Source of the DNA: Flabesymbios commensalis
Lineage: Eukaryota > Annelida > Polychaeta > Terebellida > Flabelligeridae
Reading direction: 5' to 3'
Assembly (NCBI GenBank): GCA_964017125.1
Contig: OZ024912.1
Location: 61,098,107-61,162,106, forward strand
DNA: 64,000 nt
Of the stretch, positions 10,609 through 25,600 are shown piece after piece (position 1 is the first letter of the stretch; each line of letters begins with the position of its first letter). The position numbers were made by a program, and so were the translations under genes. The notes below the pieces were generated by a model. That model saw only the letters and a list, made by a program, of their open reading frames with translations, was not told the origin of the DNA and did not search any database.

Positions 10609-13600
10609 ATGTCGTCAAAGGTGAGAAAACACTTCACTAACTTAGGTTTCTTCCTTTTTAAAATAATAGCTCATCATTCCTTCGCAATTTCACATAGCTT
10701 ATTTTACGATTTGCCTCTGAGGCAATTGAAAAATAACATAATTGCCTTATCGCAATACATCGTAAGCTTCGCAGGATAACATATACGACTATAAAATACT
10801 AAAATATGCATAAACAATTTTGCGGTCATTTTTATCATCACACATGTATAATATGTCTTTGCTTTGTAGATTTCGCTAGTTTTTATAATTTTTCAACTAA
10901 CAAATTATATGCACAATATAAATTTATGACAGTAAGAATACAAAGGATAATTTGATATAGCCTACGTGTTTCTGTAAAAACTTATTTTCACAAATATTTG
11001 TTTGATAAGAATATAGAAATAAACATGTTGATGAATGATGTACGTAGCAAAACATTGAAAACTAGTGAGTCAGCCTGAGACTGCAAACCTCCGGCTAAAT
11101 TCATAATTAAGCAGCCCTCGCAGAGGAGGGCTGCTTACTGTATTCCACACGGTCTGCCGTCGCCGCCGCCGCCGCAGTTATTTGTTTTTAAAATAGCTAC
11201 TAATCTATCAACTTCTGCTTACTCATACTTCACATAGCCATCACATACCACTAGGGAACTGTTTTGGTGACATTTTGATCCCCATATCATCAACCCTTTA
11301 ATTACTATGACCACTAACGAATAAATGCTCGTTAGCGCATTTCAGGGAAAAGTTGCCATCAGATCTTCTTTAAATTTTGCAAATATGTTCAACTATGTCA
11401 GCCAATGACCTGATTAACTTCTGGGATCAAACAATTTTAAAATGGCCGTTAAGTGGCCATTTTGAAATTTGTAATATTTACTTAACTCAAGAAATTCTAA
11501 ATGACTGGACCATGAATATAAAACAAAATGTAATGTCTCACACAGGGATAACCCATGACAAACTCCACACTAAAAAAAACAAAATGGCCGCCAGTCAGCC
11601 ATTTTTTAAATTATTATTCAAGGTTTTTTTTTTAGCAAACAGTTTAAAAATAGTAGTCGAGTGATAACGGAGGGCTGCTTTCGTGTTCGTTTCCGAACAA
11701 CTTTTTCTAGTCATAAAACAGGTCCTGCTGCTGCATCCGGGTCGTAATCCCGCTCATCCCCAAAATGTAATGCATAGCTAAGTCATTGGCCTGTGATATA
11801 ACCTGATATAAGCACTGTCTAGGGAAGGCTCGTTCACTCAGTATGTAATACATTCAATCATTAAGTGGGTAGTAAAAATTCACTGCAGATGATCCATTAT
11901 GACGTCATAGATTCAACCTATTCCATTCATTCATAAATGTGGGTATGTCTGGTAACAGTAGGCCAACACAACAGTTGTGAAACTATGCCGTCATAAAGTA
12001 GTATTCCATACAAGTACCTCAAATGAACTTTACACCAATTGATGGATCTAGATAGTAATCTGGATCGTTATCCGGATCATCGCCAAAATTCAGCCGATTG
12101 TTCCGTGGCCCGACACACATCTATGGTGAAAATTCTCCGAATCTGTTGAATTACTTTTTGAAGTAATTAGACGGACAGACAGACAGTGTGACCAACCAAC
12201 AAGACCAAAACCATAACCCTGCTGGCGGAAGTATTAATTTTCGGGACCAGAAGCGTATGTAGAGAGCATAAACAATAATTATAAGAACTTTATTAATATA
12301 CGTACTTTTACAACCCAGCCGCCACGAAATGGTAAGCCGTTGTTGTCATAATCTTGGGCCAACGTCTGCGACGCTAGCCCGACATCATGACAACATCGGG
12401 TCAATGTATTGGATATCATGGGCAGTTCTTGCACAAGGTGAACTATCAAGCAGTGTTCACAGGTAGGATACATTCTGTACACGACCCCCACCCATCCCAC
12501 ATCCCCCACCCCGACAAGTTTACGTCGTCAATCTATCAGTCTAGGACCTTAGTGACAATATTTTATGGAGTGCGAATTTGTCTTTTCATGCATGTCTTCC
12601 GAGCATAACTTTTCATCGTCCCCCCCCCAAAAAAAAAAATTACTGTGAACACGTTTAACGCCATCTGTAAATAAATCACTCCACGACATTTACCTTTTGT
12701 AATATTACTGTTTTAGAATATGATTAACAAGTTTTCATCGCAATCAATTCGGGTTAGAGGACGGGTTCGCAGCAAACAAAAACCGTTCAATCTATTTTAT
12801 CTTAATGTTGGCCCACCATAATTATATCTTACAATATTTCAGTTACTTGTCGTCTATTTTATCACTTATGTGCGCAAAGTGTACCCCTACATTCAGACGT
12901 GATCACTAGTTTAATTTTTAGCCTACAGGTGGCTTGATTTGTATTCATTTTAAAGGGACTACCGAGAAAACACAAAACATTTGTATAACATTTGTACAAC
13001 GTCGGCCCAACGTCTTCGACGTTGGTCCAACATTCGACGTTGGTCCAACATTGTTCAAATGTTATGCAAATGTTTTGTGTTTACTGGGCATAGCCCGCCA
13101 TTTAGTGGGCGGGGGCCCTAGGGTAGTGGTTAGCACCACTGTCTTTCACGCCAGAGTCCGGGGTTCGGTTCCCGGTCTCGGCGGTTTGAAATAAACAAAA
13201 TTGTTTCTTCCCCATCCACGTGTGAAAGTTAGTATTGTGGGGAGCCTCCGTGACCGAGAGGTAGCGTGCTCGGCCTCAGACCGCCAGGGCTCGAATTTCG
13301 AATCCTGTGTCTGGAGGACAGTGTCATCTCAATCATCTCACCATCCTCAGGAGGTTCTCCTGGCCCAGTTTAGCCTATATGTGCACAAAGGTGGCCTAAA
13401 GCCCGATTCATTTCATTTCCGCCATCCAGTTTTCGTCATGGCTGTCAAAAAGTATTAACCTACCATTAACAGCTAACATCCGATGATTGTTGTTGCATCA
13501 GACAAGGTTGAAATTATTGTGACAACCATGACCAGAACTCGTCCGTTTAATCAAATTAAACAAATTTTCACCCACTTGAAGTTGTGGGTCGCGGTAGCGA

Positions 13601-16600
13601 GACACAACTTCAAGTGGGTGAAAAATTAAGCTATTTAATTTAGCGCTTTAAGCGTTTAAATAGTATTGGGTCTCGTGTTTGCCGGGATGGGCACCCCCCC
13701 CCCCTCCCCCCCCCCCCATAATTTTAAATAATAATGATTTTTTCACAAAATAAAAACAATAGAGGACTTATAAACAACGCACTACATTGCCATTCATACT
13801 GGATATAATTTGCAATGTTAGTATGTATCGAAATAGAAACCAACATATCTCAACTTGTTTCCAAACGTGTAAATCAAAAAGCATGCAGCGCCCCGTGGTG
13901 AAAATCCATATTATATAAAGTTGCATAGAGCGACACCTTGTGTAAAATCCATGTGGACAATTTCAAAAACGACAACACAATTTTATACCGAACAATTCAC
14001 TTGAATTTCTTTGGATATAATGTATTATAAGTACAGTATTTTGACAGATTATTTTTATCCTGTCATTTTTTTGTTATTTCCTTAAATTTTCAAGATCTAT
14101 GAAGGGACTTTCAATGCCATGTAGAGGTTTTGCTATGTAGGCCTATATAGGAGCTCAGAACGATACGACCAGTAAATAAATTATACCATAAGCAAAAAGG
14201 AGGTTTTTTAGAGTTCATATGAAATTGTTTTCCAATCAATGAAATTATTAGTTTAGAATTATGAAGAATACGTGATACGGCTTACGGTATTGTCGCCATT
14301 TTACCTCCTAATCCGGACACGTCCATAAATTGGAACATTCAATTGTGAAAGCAATTGTTATTGATAGCTAGAGTGATATAACTTTTTTGAAAACGATGAT
14401 ATGTTTCATTCACATGACACAGTTTAATATAACTCAGGGCTCAAGCTTAAATTTAATTTTAAAGGAATAATAATTTAATTTAAATCATTAATTAAACGAT
14501 AAAACCCAATCGCACAACCCTATTGTGGAGGTCATTGCTTGATTCTATATCCCATGTGCTATTATCCCATCAGAAATAAGTTTCTCATTTCGGAGTTTTT
14601 TAATAAAGCTTTAGATAGTAGGCATATTTAACAATATTGAAAATATCTATGCTTTGCGCAATGCACCCTGAGAAGTACGCACCTGCGTATTATTAAACAA
14701 AATTAATGGTAGGCCCATATCAAATAATGTTCCTCACACAGACATGCATTAATTTGGGCAATCATCTTGGAAGCGATCCTATTTTTGAGTCGTAATTTAC
14801 ATAAATCATCAATAATCCATATGCATAGTTCTATAAATGAATCTAAGGAACGCACCATTTGATATCTGGGGGGGGGGGGGCTAGATTAAAATTGAAAAAA
14901 ATAGTTTGTCGTCACAAAAGTCAGAAAAAAAAGTTTGTTGAAAATGTGAGCAGAAAAAAAAGTTTGTTGTCGAAATTGATGAAAAATATGTTGACCAGAA
15001 AAAACACCAAATGGTAACGTACATAATAGGGAAAGCATACGACAAAACATTTCATCGACATAACATAAAAAAAAAATTGTCGGACGTTGATCGCCAAAAA
15101 AAAAGCTTGTTTTCCACCGGAGGTAAAAAAAAAAGTTTGCAAGCAACGAAAACTCTAGCCCCCCCCCCCACCAAATAACAAATGGTGCGTCCCTAATGAC
15201 CGGTAATGAATACATTTCATTTGAATTTCGCAAATAACTGCATCAAACAATACATGTTGCAACCCTGAGTCCATTTTGGCGGCCATCTTTGATTTTATTT
15301 TCTTGGGCGTGTCTCCTTATCTTGTATCACCAGTTTGCATTGTTTTTTAAATCTGCTAAGTTTTACAATTGTAGAACAAAATGAACGATTTTTCAACTAA
15401 ATAGCTCCACAAATGGTTCACCATGCCGGGTGAGTTTTGTTATATGGGTCATTAACTTGCAATGTATGTCAATTTTGATCCCTATCCCCTTCCACAAATA
15501 ATAAGATGGTATGATAGTTTAAGTGGCGATTGATTAATAGATATATCGTCACGTATAGTGGCTTAACCCTTTCAGCTTAAGGAACGTCTTTAGACATGAA
15601 AATCTGACGTCTACAGACGGTCCCCGCACTGAAAGAATATATATATTTATAATGGCCGTCGGCCCATAACTTAGGTATTCAAATGAAGCGGAAAGAGCTA
15701 ACTAAAACATTCATGATGATTTTTAAATTGAAAAAACAAACACATTTGGTCTCCATGGTTTATACATAAATATATCAGCGTTCTAAGGGCTAAACTTGTC
15801 ACTGTAACAAGTAGTACCTGACTTATCAACGAGTCAGATTGTCACTGGCCACTTGACAGTCTATTCAAATACTCATAACAATAAATCTAAAGAACAGATT
15901 GCTCAGATAACTAACACAGGGAAAGTACATATATAACATACACATTATTAAAAGTAGGCCTAGACTGAACGACAGCCCTCTCACTCTACACATGGACAGA
16001 TGACACTGCTGAAGGAGTGTAAAGTAGGCCTGGTTGTATATGTTTCACGTCGTTTTGGTGGTGGGAAAACATCGCGGACGCTATTCTCCATTGAATCAAC
16101 ATTCGTCATATTCAATTATGAAGTAAATTTTCATAATTGACAAAATTGAAAATTCTCATCCCAAGGAGTTCCTTCAATATTGTGATATTGCAATAGCTTT
16201 TTGGTTATTTTCTAAAAATATCTCGGATTACTAGGGCCGATGAAAAAAAAATTTTATTCAGACCATTAAAATAGAGAATTGGTGAATTTTGTTTTTATAT
16301 ATATACGCGATACCTTTTAGATACCGCACGCTGCTTGCATTTATAAACCACACCTATATATTAAAGGAACTCCTTGGGATAAGAATGTTCAATTTTGTTA
16401 ATTTTGAAAGATTACTTCATATGAAGCTATATAGCCTACTGATCCTGAAGAAAATACAAAATATTACAAAAAAAAATTTAAAGCACTGAAAACGAACAAA
16501 CTAAGACGTATATTGTCATGGAAACAAAACCGCCCCAAATACCCACCATCTCAGACAGCATGATCAAAACAAGGAAAATAAAATCAGATTCTATTTTCCT

Positions 16601-19600
16601 TGATCAAAGTAGCCACTACAGCTCCGATGGTCTGCTCAACGCTGGGCCGACGGTACCAACTTGTGGCCCAATGCTGTGCTAGAATTCAACCATCCTTTAG
16701 GTCAATACACTGTATGTTCGGGTTATTCCTGGATTCTTATAAATGTTGATGAAAAATATTTGAAAAAATTCAAAATTCAGAAAAAAAAAAAATCGTGCTC
16801 TGTAGGATATACTACTTCATTACAAAAATAAAACGGAAATTGATGTCATCATACTGAGTCGCTTTAATATCTAGACTAAAACATATCAATCATTTTATTA
16901 GGACACAGGGTATTGGCCGGCAATCTGGTAAATGCTGGGGCCCCGTTTACGACACATTAAGACAACATTCACTCATTTACTACCTGTATTTATTGCAAGC
17001 TGGCTTGTATGATTTATGGAAAACCAGTCGTAAAATGCACCTTTAGCTTATTAATTTTATGGTGTAGTACATAATCATTCGCCTATTATTGTAAATCAAA
17101 AGACTGGGATTATGTCCGATCGAAGGTGCAGCAAAACAGCAAGTAAATGAAATGAATGGGGGCTCAGGCCACCATTGTGCACATATAGGTTAAACTGGGC
17201 CAGAAGAACCTCCTGAGGATGGTGAGATGAATGAGATGACACTTCCGTCCAGACACAGGATGCGAAATTCGAGACCTGGCGGTCTAAGGCCGAGCACGCT
17301 ACCTCTCGGTCACAGAGGCTCCCCACAATATTGAATCTTCACGAGTGAGTGGGGAAGAAACATTTCGTTTCTTTAAAACTTAAAGACCAGAGTGTGGTTC
17401 GAACCCGCGATCCGACTTTGCAAGCAATTCTACCAAGTAGCCATTACGTCCCAGCAAACATGAGACGTTGAACCCGTGTTGGTTTAATGTTAGCCCACCG
17501 TCTGCGCCGGTGGGCCAGCATTAAACCATCATGGGTTCAATTATGTCTCATGTTAGCTGGCATATGGCATATGGAAGGCCATGCCGTCAGTTACCAGGGG
17601 TTACATTTCAATAGCCCGCAATACATAAAGCTGCGGGGTGGTTGAAAAGGTTGACGCTACTGTGTGTCATGCCGAATCTCTTGTACTGGGTTTGACCCCA
17701 CTCTCGCCACTCAGATTGCAAAAAACAAACTGAGAGATAGCGTGCTCGGTCAATTCAGTTCACTCGTAAGGAATCGGTACATTGTGACTGAAAGATGATT
17801 TACTCGTGCTCGGCCTTAAACCACCAGAGCTCGAAATTGGAAACATCTGAGAAGGTTGTGCTGGTCCATTTTAGCCTGTATTTACACAAAAGTCGTCTAA
17901 AACCCCATTCATTCATTCATTCATTCATTCATTCATTCATTCATTCATTCATTCATTCATTCATTCATTCATTCATTCATTCATTCAATTATTTATTCAT
18001 TCATTCATTCATTCATTCATTCATTCATTCATTCACCCATCTATTCACTCATCCATTTATTGATACATTTATTCATTTTTTCATTCATTCATTCCTAACC
18101 AGCACGTTGTTTTGCAAAAATAGGTAAAGTATATCGATGTGCCTGTAAAATTATACATTGCGCTAAAACACATAGAGACCTACAACAGAAACGCTAGGCC
18201 TCTTATTTGAGCACAATTACAAATCATTAGGCATATTAGTAAAGTTCAATAAAACACAAGACGTTCAACCAATGATGACTTAACCCTTTAACCGCCGGTG
18301 TCGCATATAATCGGGATTTCAATTTTTATTAGCTCATTAAGTAGCACCTTTTAAATATGTTTAAAGATAAAATGTGACATCAACCAGCAAGATTTAAAAA
18401 GAGTTGACCTCCATTTTGTCAAATCTGAATAATTTTCACTCACTTGAAGTGACGCGATCCACAACTTCAAGTGGGTGAAAATTAAAATTGAATAATTTGG
18501 CGGTTAAAGGGTTAATGCTGGTCAATCGTCTGAGACGCTGGCCCAGTATGAAAATATAATTTGCTCAATATATCCTGTTTCCGACGCTGAAAGGGTTAAC
18601 ACGCTAATCCTGTTGGCGCCAGACCGTCTCCGTTTTCACCAAAGGTGACGACATAATCTTTTGCACAGCTCATTAATACTTATCAAAATAGTGCTTAAGA
18701 AGAATCAGGTATCAGAATAATCCAATATGTTACGTAACCCCATGGCGACCACCTTGTCATATTTAACCTTTTAAGTACTCAAGGACGGGAAAGTAATGAT
18801 ACGTAAACAAAATTCCGTATTCATCTATCTGTTAATCGTTTCCGCTTGATAATATTAATTCCTTTTATTATTATTATTATTATGATAAAGCATGATTTCT
18901 TTTAAAAAAAATCATACTAAAATGTACATATATAGTTTGCAACTTGATTATTAAATTAGGACGAGAGTATACTACAGTTACGCAAGCTGACTAATAACGA
19001 TTCTCGAGGTCACTAATTAATTAATTAATTAAGTGTCTTTTCAAATATGCCTCATTTCAATCATTAACAAAACTTGTAATGCATCAAATTTTCTGTACTT
19101 TGTTGAACACAACATTGCCGAGCACATTGGACGTGCATACCCAGCCAACACAAGACGTTGACCAATGCCTATTGGGTCAACGTCTCGTGTTGGCGGGGTA
19201 TTAAATAAGGTGTTCAGACAGCGAAGCTTAGAAAGTCGGTGATTTTTTACTGGAACAATCACGAGGCATTGGCCCAATGCTGGCCGGCCGTCTGCGACGC
19301 CAGCCCATCATTACTTCAACATTGGATCAACGCCTCGTGTTTCTGGGGATATCGCGTGTTAGATTCTGCTCCTCGTCAGCCGATATGGCTAGACAGCACA
19401 GTAAAATGGCAGCCCACCTCAAATCAACAATACGTTGACTCAATGTTTCTTAACGTTGATCCAACGTCGTAGATGGTGGGCCAACAATGAAGCAGCATTG
19501 ATTCTACGTCTTGTATTTGCTGGGAGCTAGCTCCGTCACTTGTGGGACACTTTGGGGACACCGCAGTGGTGATAGTCAAAGGGGTTATCGTTTTATTATG

Positions 19601-22600
19601 CATTCGCAATTAATTTTTTCTCCAACAAAAACAGGAAATTAAAGGTAGAAGTTGATTGTATAATTTGTAAAAAGAAAATTATTGCTACTATACGTTGATC
19701 TGAATTTAGGGAGGGGGCTAGAAGCGTTCTGCCTCCCTGCAGACACAAGACGTTGAAATAGTAATAGTTTATTAGCATTAGACATTACAGTCTGTGAGCA
19801 TACAATACAAAATCAAAAATAATACAAACACTGTTATAATATGTACAAATGAAGTACCCGTCCAGAAGACGACAGGTATTGAAAAACTACAAATACATAG
19901 AACAGCCCGTTCTATATATTTGTGAGAATTGAAGAAAGAAAAAAGAGCATAGTAAATTATAGTAATTATAGTAATTATTGAATCTATGTTAGTTTAACGT
20001 TGGTCCATCGTTTACGACGCTGGAACAACGTTAAATCAACACTGCCTCACATGGCCTAAAATGTCAAATTAATGTAGTTTCCAGATTTGATGTGGTGCCA
20101 CCCAGTTATATTAACCCAGCAGACACGAGACGTTGACCCAATGGTGGGTTGATGTTGGCCCACCGTCTACGACGCCGGGCCAACATCAACCAACATCTGT
20201 TCAACGTCTCGTGTTTGCTAGCAGTAAGTGTGGGTGCTGCGTGAACTCAGTAATCAGGTAATGACCTCCACAATTATGGCTCAATGGTTGGCTAATATCT
20301 AAAGCGTTAGCCCAACATTGGCCCAGCTCTTGATTCTAATCTCGTGACAAAATCCCGTACGTGACCACTCACGCCTCCAGTAGACGTTGCGAAGGCCCCT
20401 AGCAAACACGAGGCGTTGACCCAATGTTGTTTTAATGCTGGGCCGCCGTCTCCGACGGCAGCCCAACATTAAAACAGCATTGGGTCAACGCTCCGTCTTT
20501 GCTGGGGGAGAGCGGACCATAAAACGTACAATAATAGGCGACGTCTGCTCTTGTGTCCAATTGCACCAGCAATAACATTGTGATAAAACACGGACCCGTT
20601 CAGGTGTAACCTATGAACATTGATTGTTTCCAATAGCTCCAGCTCAAAGGATATATTCTCTCTTTCGCCATGTCGAGTTCAGCTTGCAGCGTAGCTAAAA
20701 TCAAGTCTTTTAAATTGCAGGCACCAGAAGAATTGACGGAGGATCAAAAAGAAGGTATGAATAATAATGCTTATTGTGGTAGAAATACGAGGTTGTTGCA
20801 ATGGAAAACCGCATATCAACCACTTAGTTTCAGTGTTTGTTTATATCTTGGTCAAAACATCTCAGACGCTGGACGACCAACATTGCAATTACACTGAATA
20901 CAACGCCAAAAATCGTATTTGTTGGCATATAATATGAACCGTAAAAAATTAGGCTGAAACCCGATTGCGAGGTTTTATTTTTTGATAATTTAAGAAATTC
21001 GAAAAGTTGATTTTAGCTTCCAATAAGAAGCTTTTAAATGGACATTTTTGTAAAACAAAATATTTTGAATCTGTGGCCACATAATTACAACCCACTCCCA
21101 CATATTTGAATCTTTTCTATGCTCGGGGATCGACTTTAGACGTCAGAATCTGATAAAATAAGATACATTTTAAAAACGTTACGTAGGCTAGGACAAAAAT
21201 GGATCTCAATATTTTTATAGAAGGTCTAATAACTGAAATATTTGGACACTGTTGTCCTACAGCCCGCCAAGCAAGAGTGATAGATCACAATGCTGGAGTA
21301 ATGTTCATAAACCGTTTATGATCTTAGCCCAATAATAACCATTACAGTGCGGGGATCGACTTTAGACGTCAGAATCTGACGTCTAAAGTCGATCCCCACA
21401 CTGTAAGAATAAAAATATTTCTAATAGCCGTAGACCCATATCAAATGAAACGGAAAAAACCCTTTAGTCTCCATGGCCTATACAAACATATTTCAGCGTT
21501 GTAAGGGTTAAACCTCACAGTGCAGGGATCGACTTTAGTCGTCAGAATCTGACGTCTGTAGACGTCAGATTCTGACGACTAAAGTCGCTCTCTGCACTGT
21601 AAGAGTAAACATATTTATAATGGCCGTAGACCCATAACATAGGTATTCAAATGAATCAGAAAGAGCTAACAAAGACAATTATGATGATCTCAAATTGAAA
21701 TGCACCCTCTGGTTTCCAAGATTTTACTAAATTAATCCAGCGTTGTAAGGGTTAGAACATCATGCATGATGAGAATAGATATGCATATATATACGTGAGA
21801 CCCTAGCGCCGTAGGCGCTGAGAGCATTTTATGACTGCGGGTAGTCCCGCTCGCAATGAAGGGATAACATTCAGCCAGCTGGGTGTTCATATTCATTCGT
21901 GTGTTCTGTCTTGTCCCCGTGACAAACAGGAGGCAGCAAGGGGATCGAGGGGGCACGAGCTCAGAGGCGTCTTGTGCATATGACACTTTTCAACGGAGCA
22001 AATATACGACCCCTCAAACTCATACACCAGGATATAGTGCGCGACCATGACTGTATTGAGTTAACGTGTTTGTGTGTGTTATTGTAGTAATAATTCGTGC
22101 TGCTGGAACTAAAAGGTGGTATCTGCTACCTTAATAAGTAGCATATATGACCTTTTAGGTACAGCAGGGCGGATTTAAGGATCACTTGACCCTTCTATTT
22201 GTTTGTTTGTTTGTTTGTTTGTTTGTTTCTATTTTTCGTCATTTGAAACTGGAATTGTTAACGCAATTTCCAGCTTCAAATGGCAGAAAATATTTCTAAT
22301 TATGAAAAGTAGACGTGTTCAAAATTGAATTATTTGATGAATTACAAATAAATCTGTAAAGACTTTTTATTTATGGTGATAAAATATCTGTCTGTCTGTG
22401 TCTGTCCGATCATCTGACAAAACTCTTTTTAAAATTTTATTCGATAGTTTTATTTGACATTTTATTTGGTTTCAAACTTTCTTGAAAACGTATTACATTA
22501 TATACTGTCCGGGAGCACAAGGGAAGATCTAGAACATGGCTTCTATTACAATAAGAAAACTATATAGGCTATGTTTCCTGTGTAGTGTCTCGAGGCAGTG

Positions 22601-25600
22601 TCATTTAGGAATGGTCGGGCATATATTGTTTCGAATATATATCATTATGCATGGGTAAATGTGAAACTGAGACCACAAAGGGACATTATATATAGACTAT
22701 ATAAATAGAAGTCTTGCTTGTACGTATTATGAAGCTGCCAGCGTCGAAAGATATGTTTGTGGTTTATTAAAACGTAAGGTCATGCTTTTATTATAACAGA
22801 CCAACCAAAACGCATGCTGAAATATGGCCAAGATGGCGACAAATATATAATATTTTTAATGTGAGATAGTATTTCCCAGGAAGCCCGACTATTTTTGGGT
22901 GAAGGAAATTAACTTAAGGATGTGATGCACCTGGCTGTCAAGCATGAACGTTTACTGCGGCATTCCACTATTTTCCTTCCATATAAGAAGCACTTTTACA
23001 CCGCAAGAATGTTTTTTTATTATTAAATCGGATATAATAATCGGGTACATGTACCTTCTCTTTATCCACTTCACATACAGTATCTGTAACCTATCTGTCA
23101 AATATTGATATAAAGAGATGAATCAAATCACATATAGGCTATGTACACTGATGTAGGCCTACTCTAGAATCGATTACAAACTGCATTAGTTAACCCATAA
23201 GGCGCCAAATCAACTAATTTAAATTTTCACCCACTTGAAGTTGTGCATCGCTACCGCGACCCACAACTTTAAGTGGGTGACAATTACTTATCAGCTTATA
23301 ATTGTTTAATTTGAGACCAAATATTTGCATTTTTTTATGTTTAGACACTCATTTCATTCTCAATAACAGTGATTTAATTGTGCATTAAAACTGATTAAAC
23401 GGCTATAGTCGTGCTCAGCGGATTAAAGGGTAATATCGATCTTATCTTGGTTGTCTCTTAGAGACGTGTTCGGTGTTATATTCTAATAGTGATGTAACTA
23501 CTCCACTATCAACAATAAATTACGCGCTTGAGATAAAAAGGGACCTATCTGACACTTTGCAAAATTACAGATAAACCCCCTTCAACCCTTTACATGCTAT
23601 AATCACGCATTACAAAGTGGCAGTTTAGCACATTCTAACTCCAAAATTATTTTAAATTACTGATTATTATGTAGCATGTATAACGTTACAGTGGAGCGAT
23701 AATATTTTAATACGTGTTCGATCCTTGAACAGTTTACTGACTGTTTATTACTTCTTTACTTGCAGCCATCCGGGAAGTGTTCACGCTGTTCGATGCGGAC
23801 GGGGATGAAACCATCGGGGTGAATGACCTGGGCACGGTGATGAGGGTGCTGGGACAAAACCCCACGGAACAGGAACTGAATGCCATTGTAGCGGAAATAG
23901 ACGCAGACGGTAAGTCAGCAAACAGGGGTCGCTGACCTAGCGTTGGTTTAATCCACAGTTATATAGAGATCATCTATGGTTTATTCCTCACCACGCTGGA
24001 ATATTTTTGTATAAACCATGGCTACCAAAGGGTTTTTTTCAATATGAAATCATCATAAATAGCCTAAGTAATCTCAGATGTACTTTTTGAACACAATAAA
24101 ATACACATAAAATATTGGACTAAAAAAAAAAAAATACATTTTCAGCCCCTTGAAGTTGTGTCTCGCTACCGCGCCCTACAACTTCAAGTGCCTGCAAATA
24201 ACTCATATTTGTTCAACTTGAGCACACATATTTGCCAATGCTGATATTAGACACACATTTCACTCACAATAACAGTGATTTTTATGGACTAATAAAACAG
24301 ATTAAAAACGACGACATTCGTGATCAGCTGGGTATGGGTTGACATGTTTTTTCTCGCTTATTATTACTATGTATAGCATTGCTAACCCGTATATTTTCAT
24401 TCACTAAGGTAATGGGGTGATAGAGTATCCTGAGCTGGAGGACCTCATGTCACGGCGCTCATGGGGCTGGCAAGGATCAGATGAAGAAATTAGCGACGCA
24501 TTCCGGGTATGTTCATAAAGATCAATATTATTATTTACACCTCTAAGCGTGATTCTACCCACTGGGCACACAACGTTGTTGCGATGGTGAATCAACGTCA
24601 TTGACGTTGATTCAACGTCGCAACAACGTCGTGTGCCCAGTGGGTAGTCGTTTTTAATCAATTTTATTACCGATCAAGTCACTGTTATTGGGAATGAAAT
24701 GAGCGTTTAAATATCAGGATTTGCAAATATTTGGTCCGAAATCAAACAGAGGGCTATGTGTGATTTTCACCCACTTGAAGTTGTGTGTCGCGGTAGCAGG
24801 ACACAACTTCAAGCGGATGAAAAAATAAATTATTTTATTTAGCGTTTTAAGGGGTAATCTTCAATCACTTTAAGGAAGGTAATATGTTTTAAAAATATTC
24901 TTATTTTACCACAGCGTAGATTTGTATATATCCCAATGATGTATTATAATATGTATAGGCCTATGTTAGGTTTAAACCTGAGTCTATAAATGTATTTAGA
25001 TCAAGGCTATGTCTACAGGTCATAAAATATTTTATTGAAACCAGCCTACTTCTCATATATCGACCAAACTTATATTATCCCCTTTCCGGAATTTCACCTA
25101 GACATAATCTATACTTCCATTAATTTTTGATAGACTGATTCTTCCTGAGAAGATTATATTTATATGGCACTTACACCTGCACCTGCAGTTCACAATGACT
25201 CACCAGGTGTCCCTGTCATAGATCTGCTTATATGGCAAGTCGTGCATGTTATACATGGAAAGTACGATTATTGATGCGAAGCACTAGCAGCTACATATTG
25301 CCACATATATCGCTGCATTGTTTGTCTGCTTGTTTGTTACTTTCGCAAACACATCATGAGCAGTATCCCAGAAAAAAAAGAGATACACGGGAACGGCTGA
25401 AATGAGTATTGTGTTCCTGTGCCAGGTTTTTGTGGCATATCCTCGGAAGACAATGTAAATGTATTTTTTTTGTTCTCTGCGTTACAGACATTTGACGTCA
25501 ATGACGACGGCTATATCAACGTTTCGGAGCTGCGACACGAGTTAACGACATCTGGTGAGAAACTGACAGATGAGCAGGTGGACGCCATGTTGCTACAATT

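Noticed and set aside
13112-13185. Possible functional tRNA gene
   Set aside because: Part of a repeated SINE unit with poor cloverleaf fit and a second tRNA-like unit behind it.
17795-18127. Frame coding a repeated HSFI peptide
   Set aside because: It reads through an (ATTC)n microsatellite at the end of a SINE.
19140-20506. Cluster of similar ~105-bp repeats considered as a CRISPR-like array
   Set aside because: Copies are palindromic, irregularly spaced, of varied length and flanked by insertion duplications; this is a eukaryotic genome with mobile elements.
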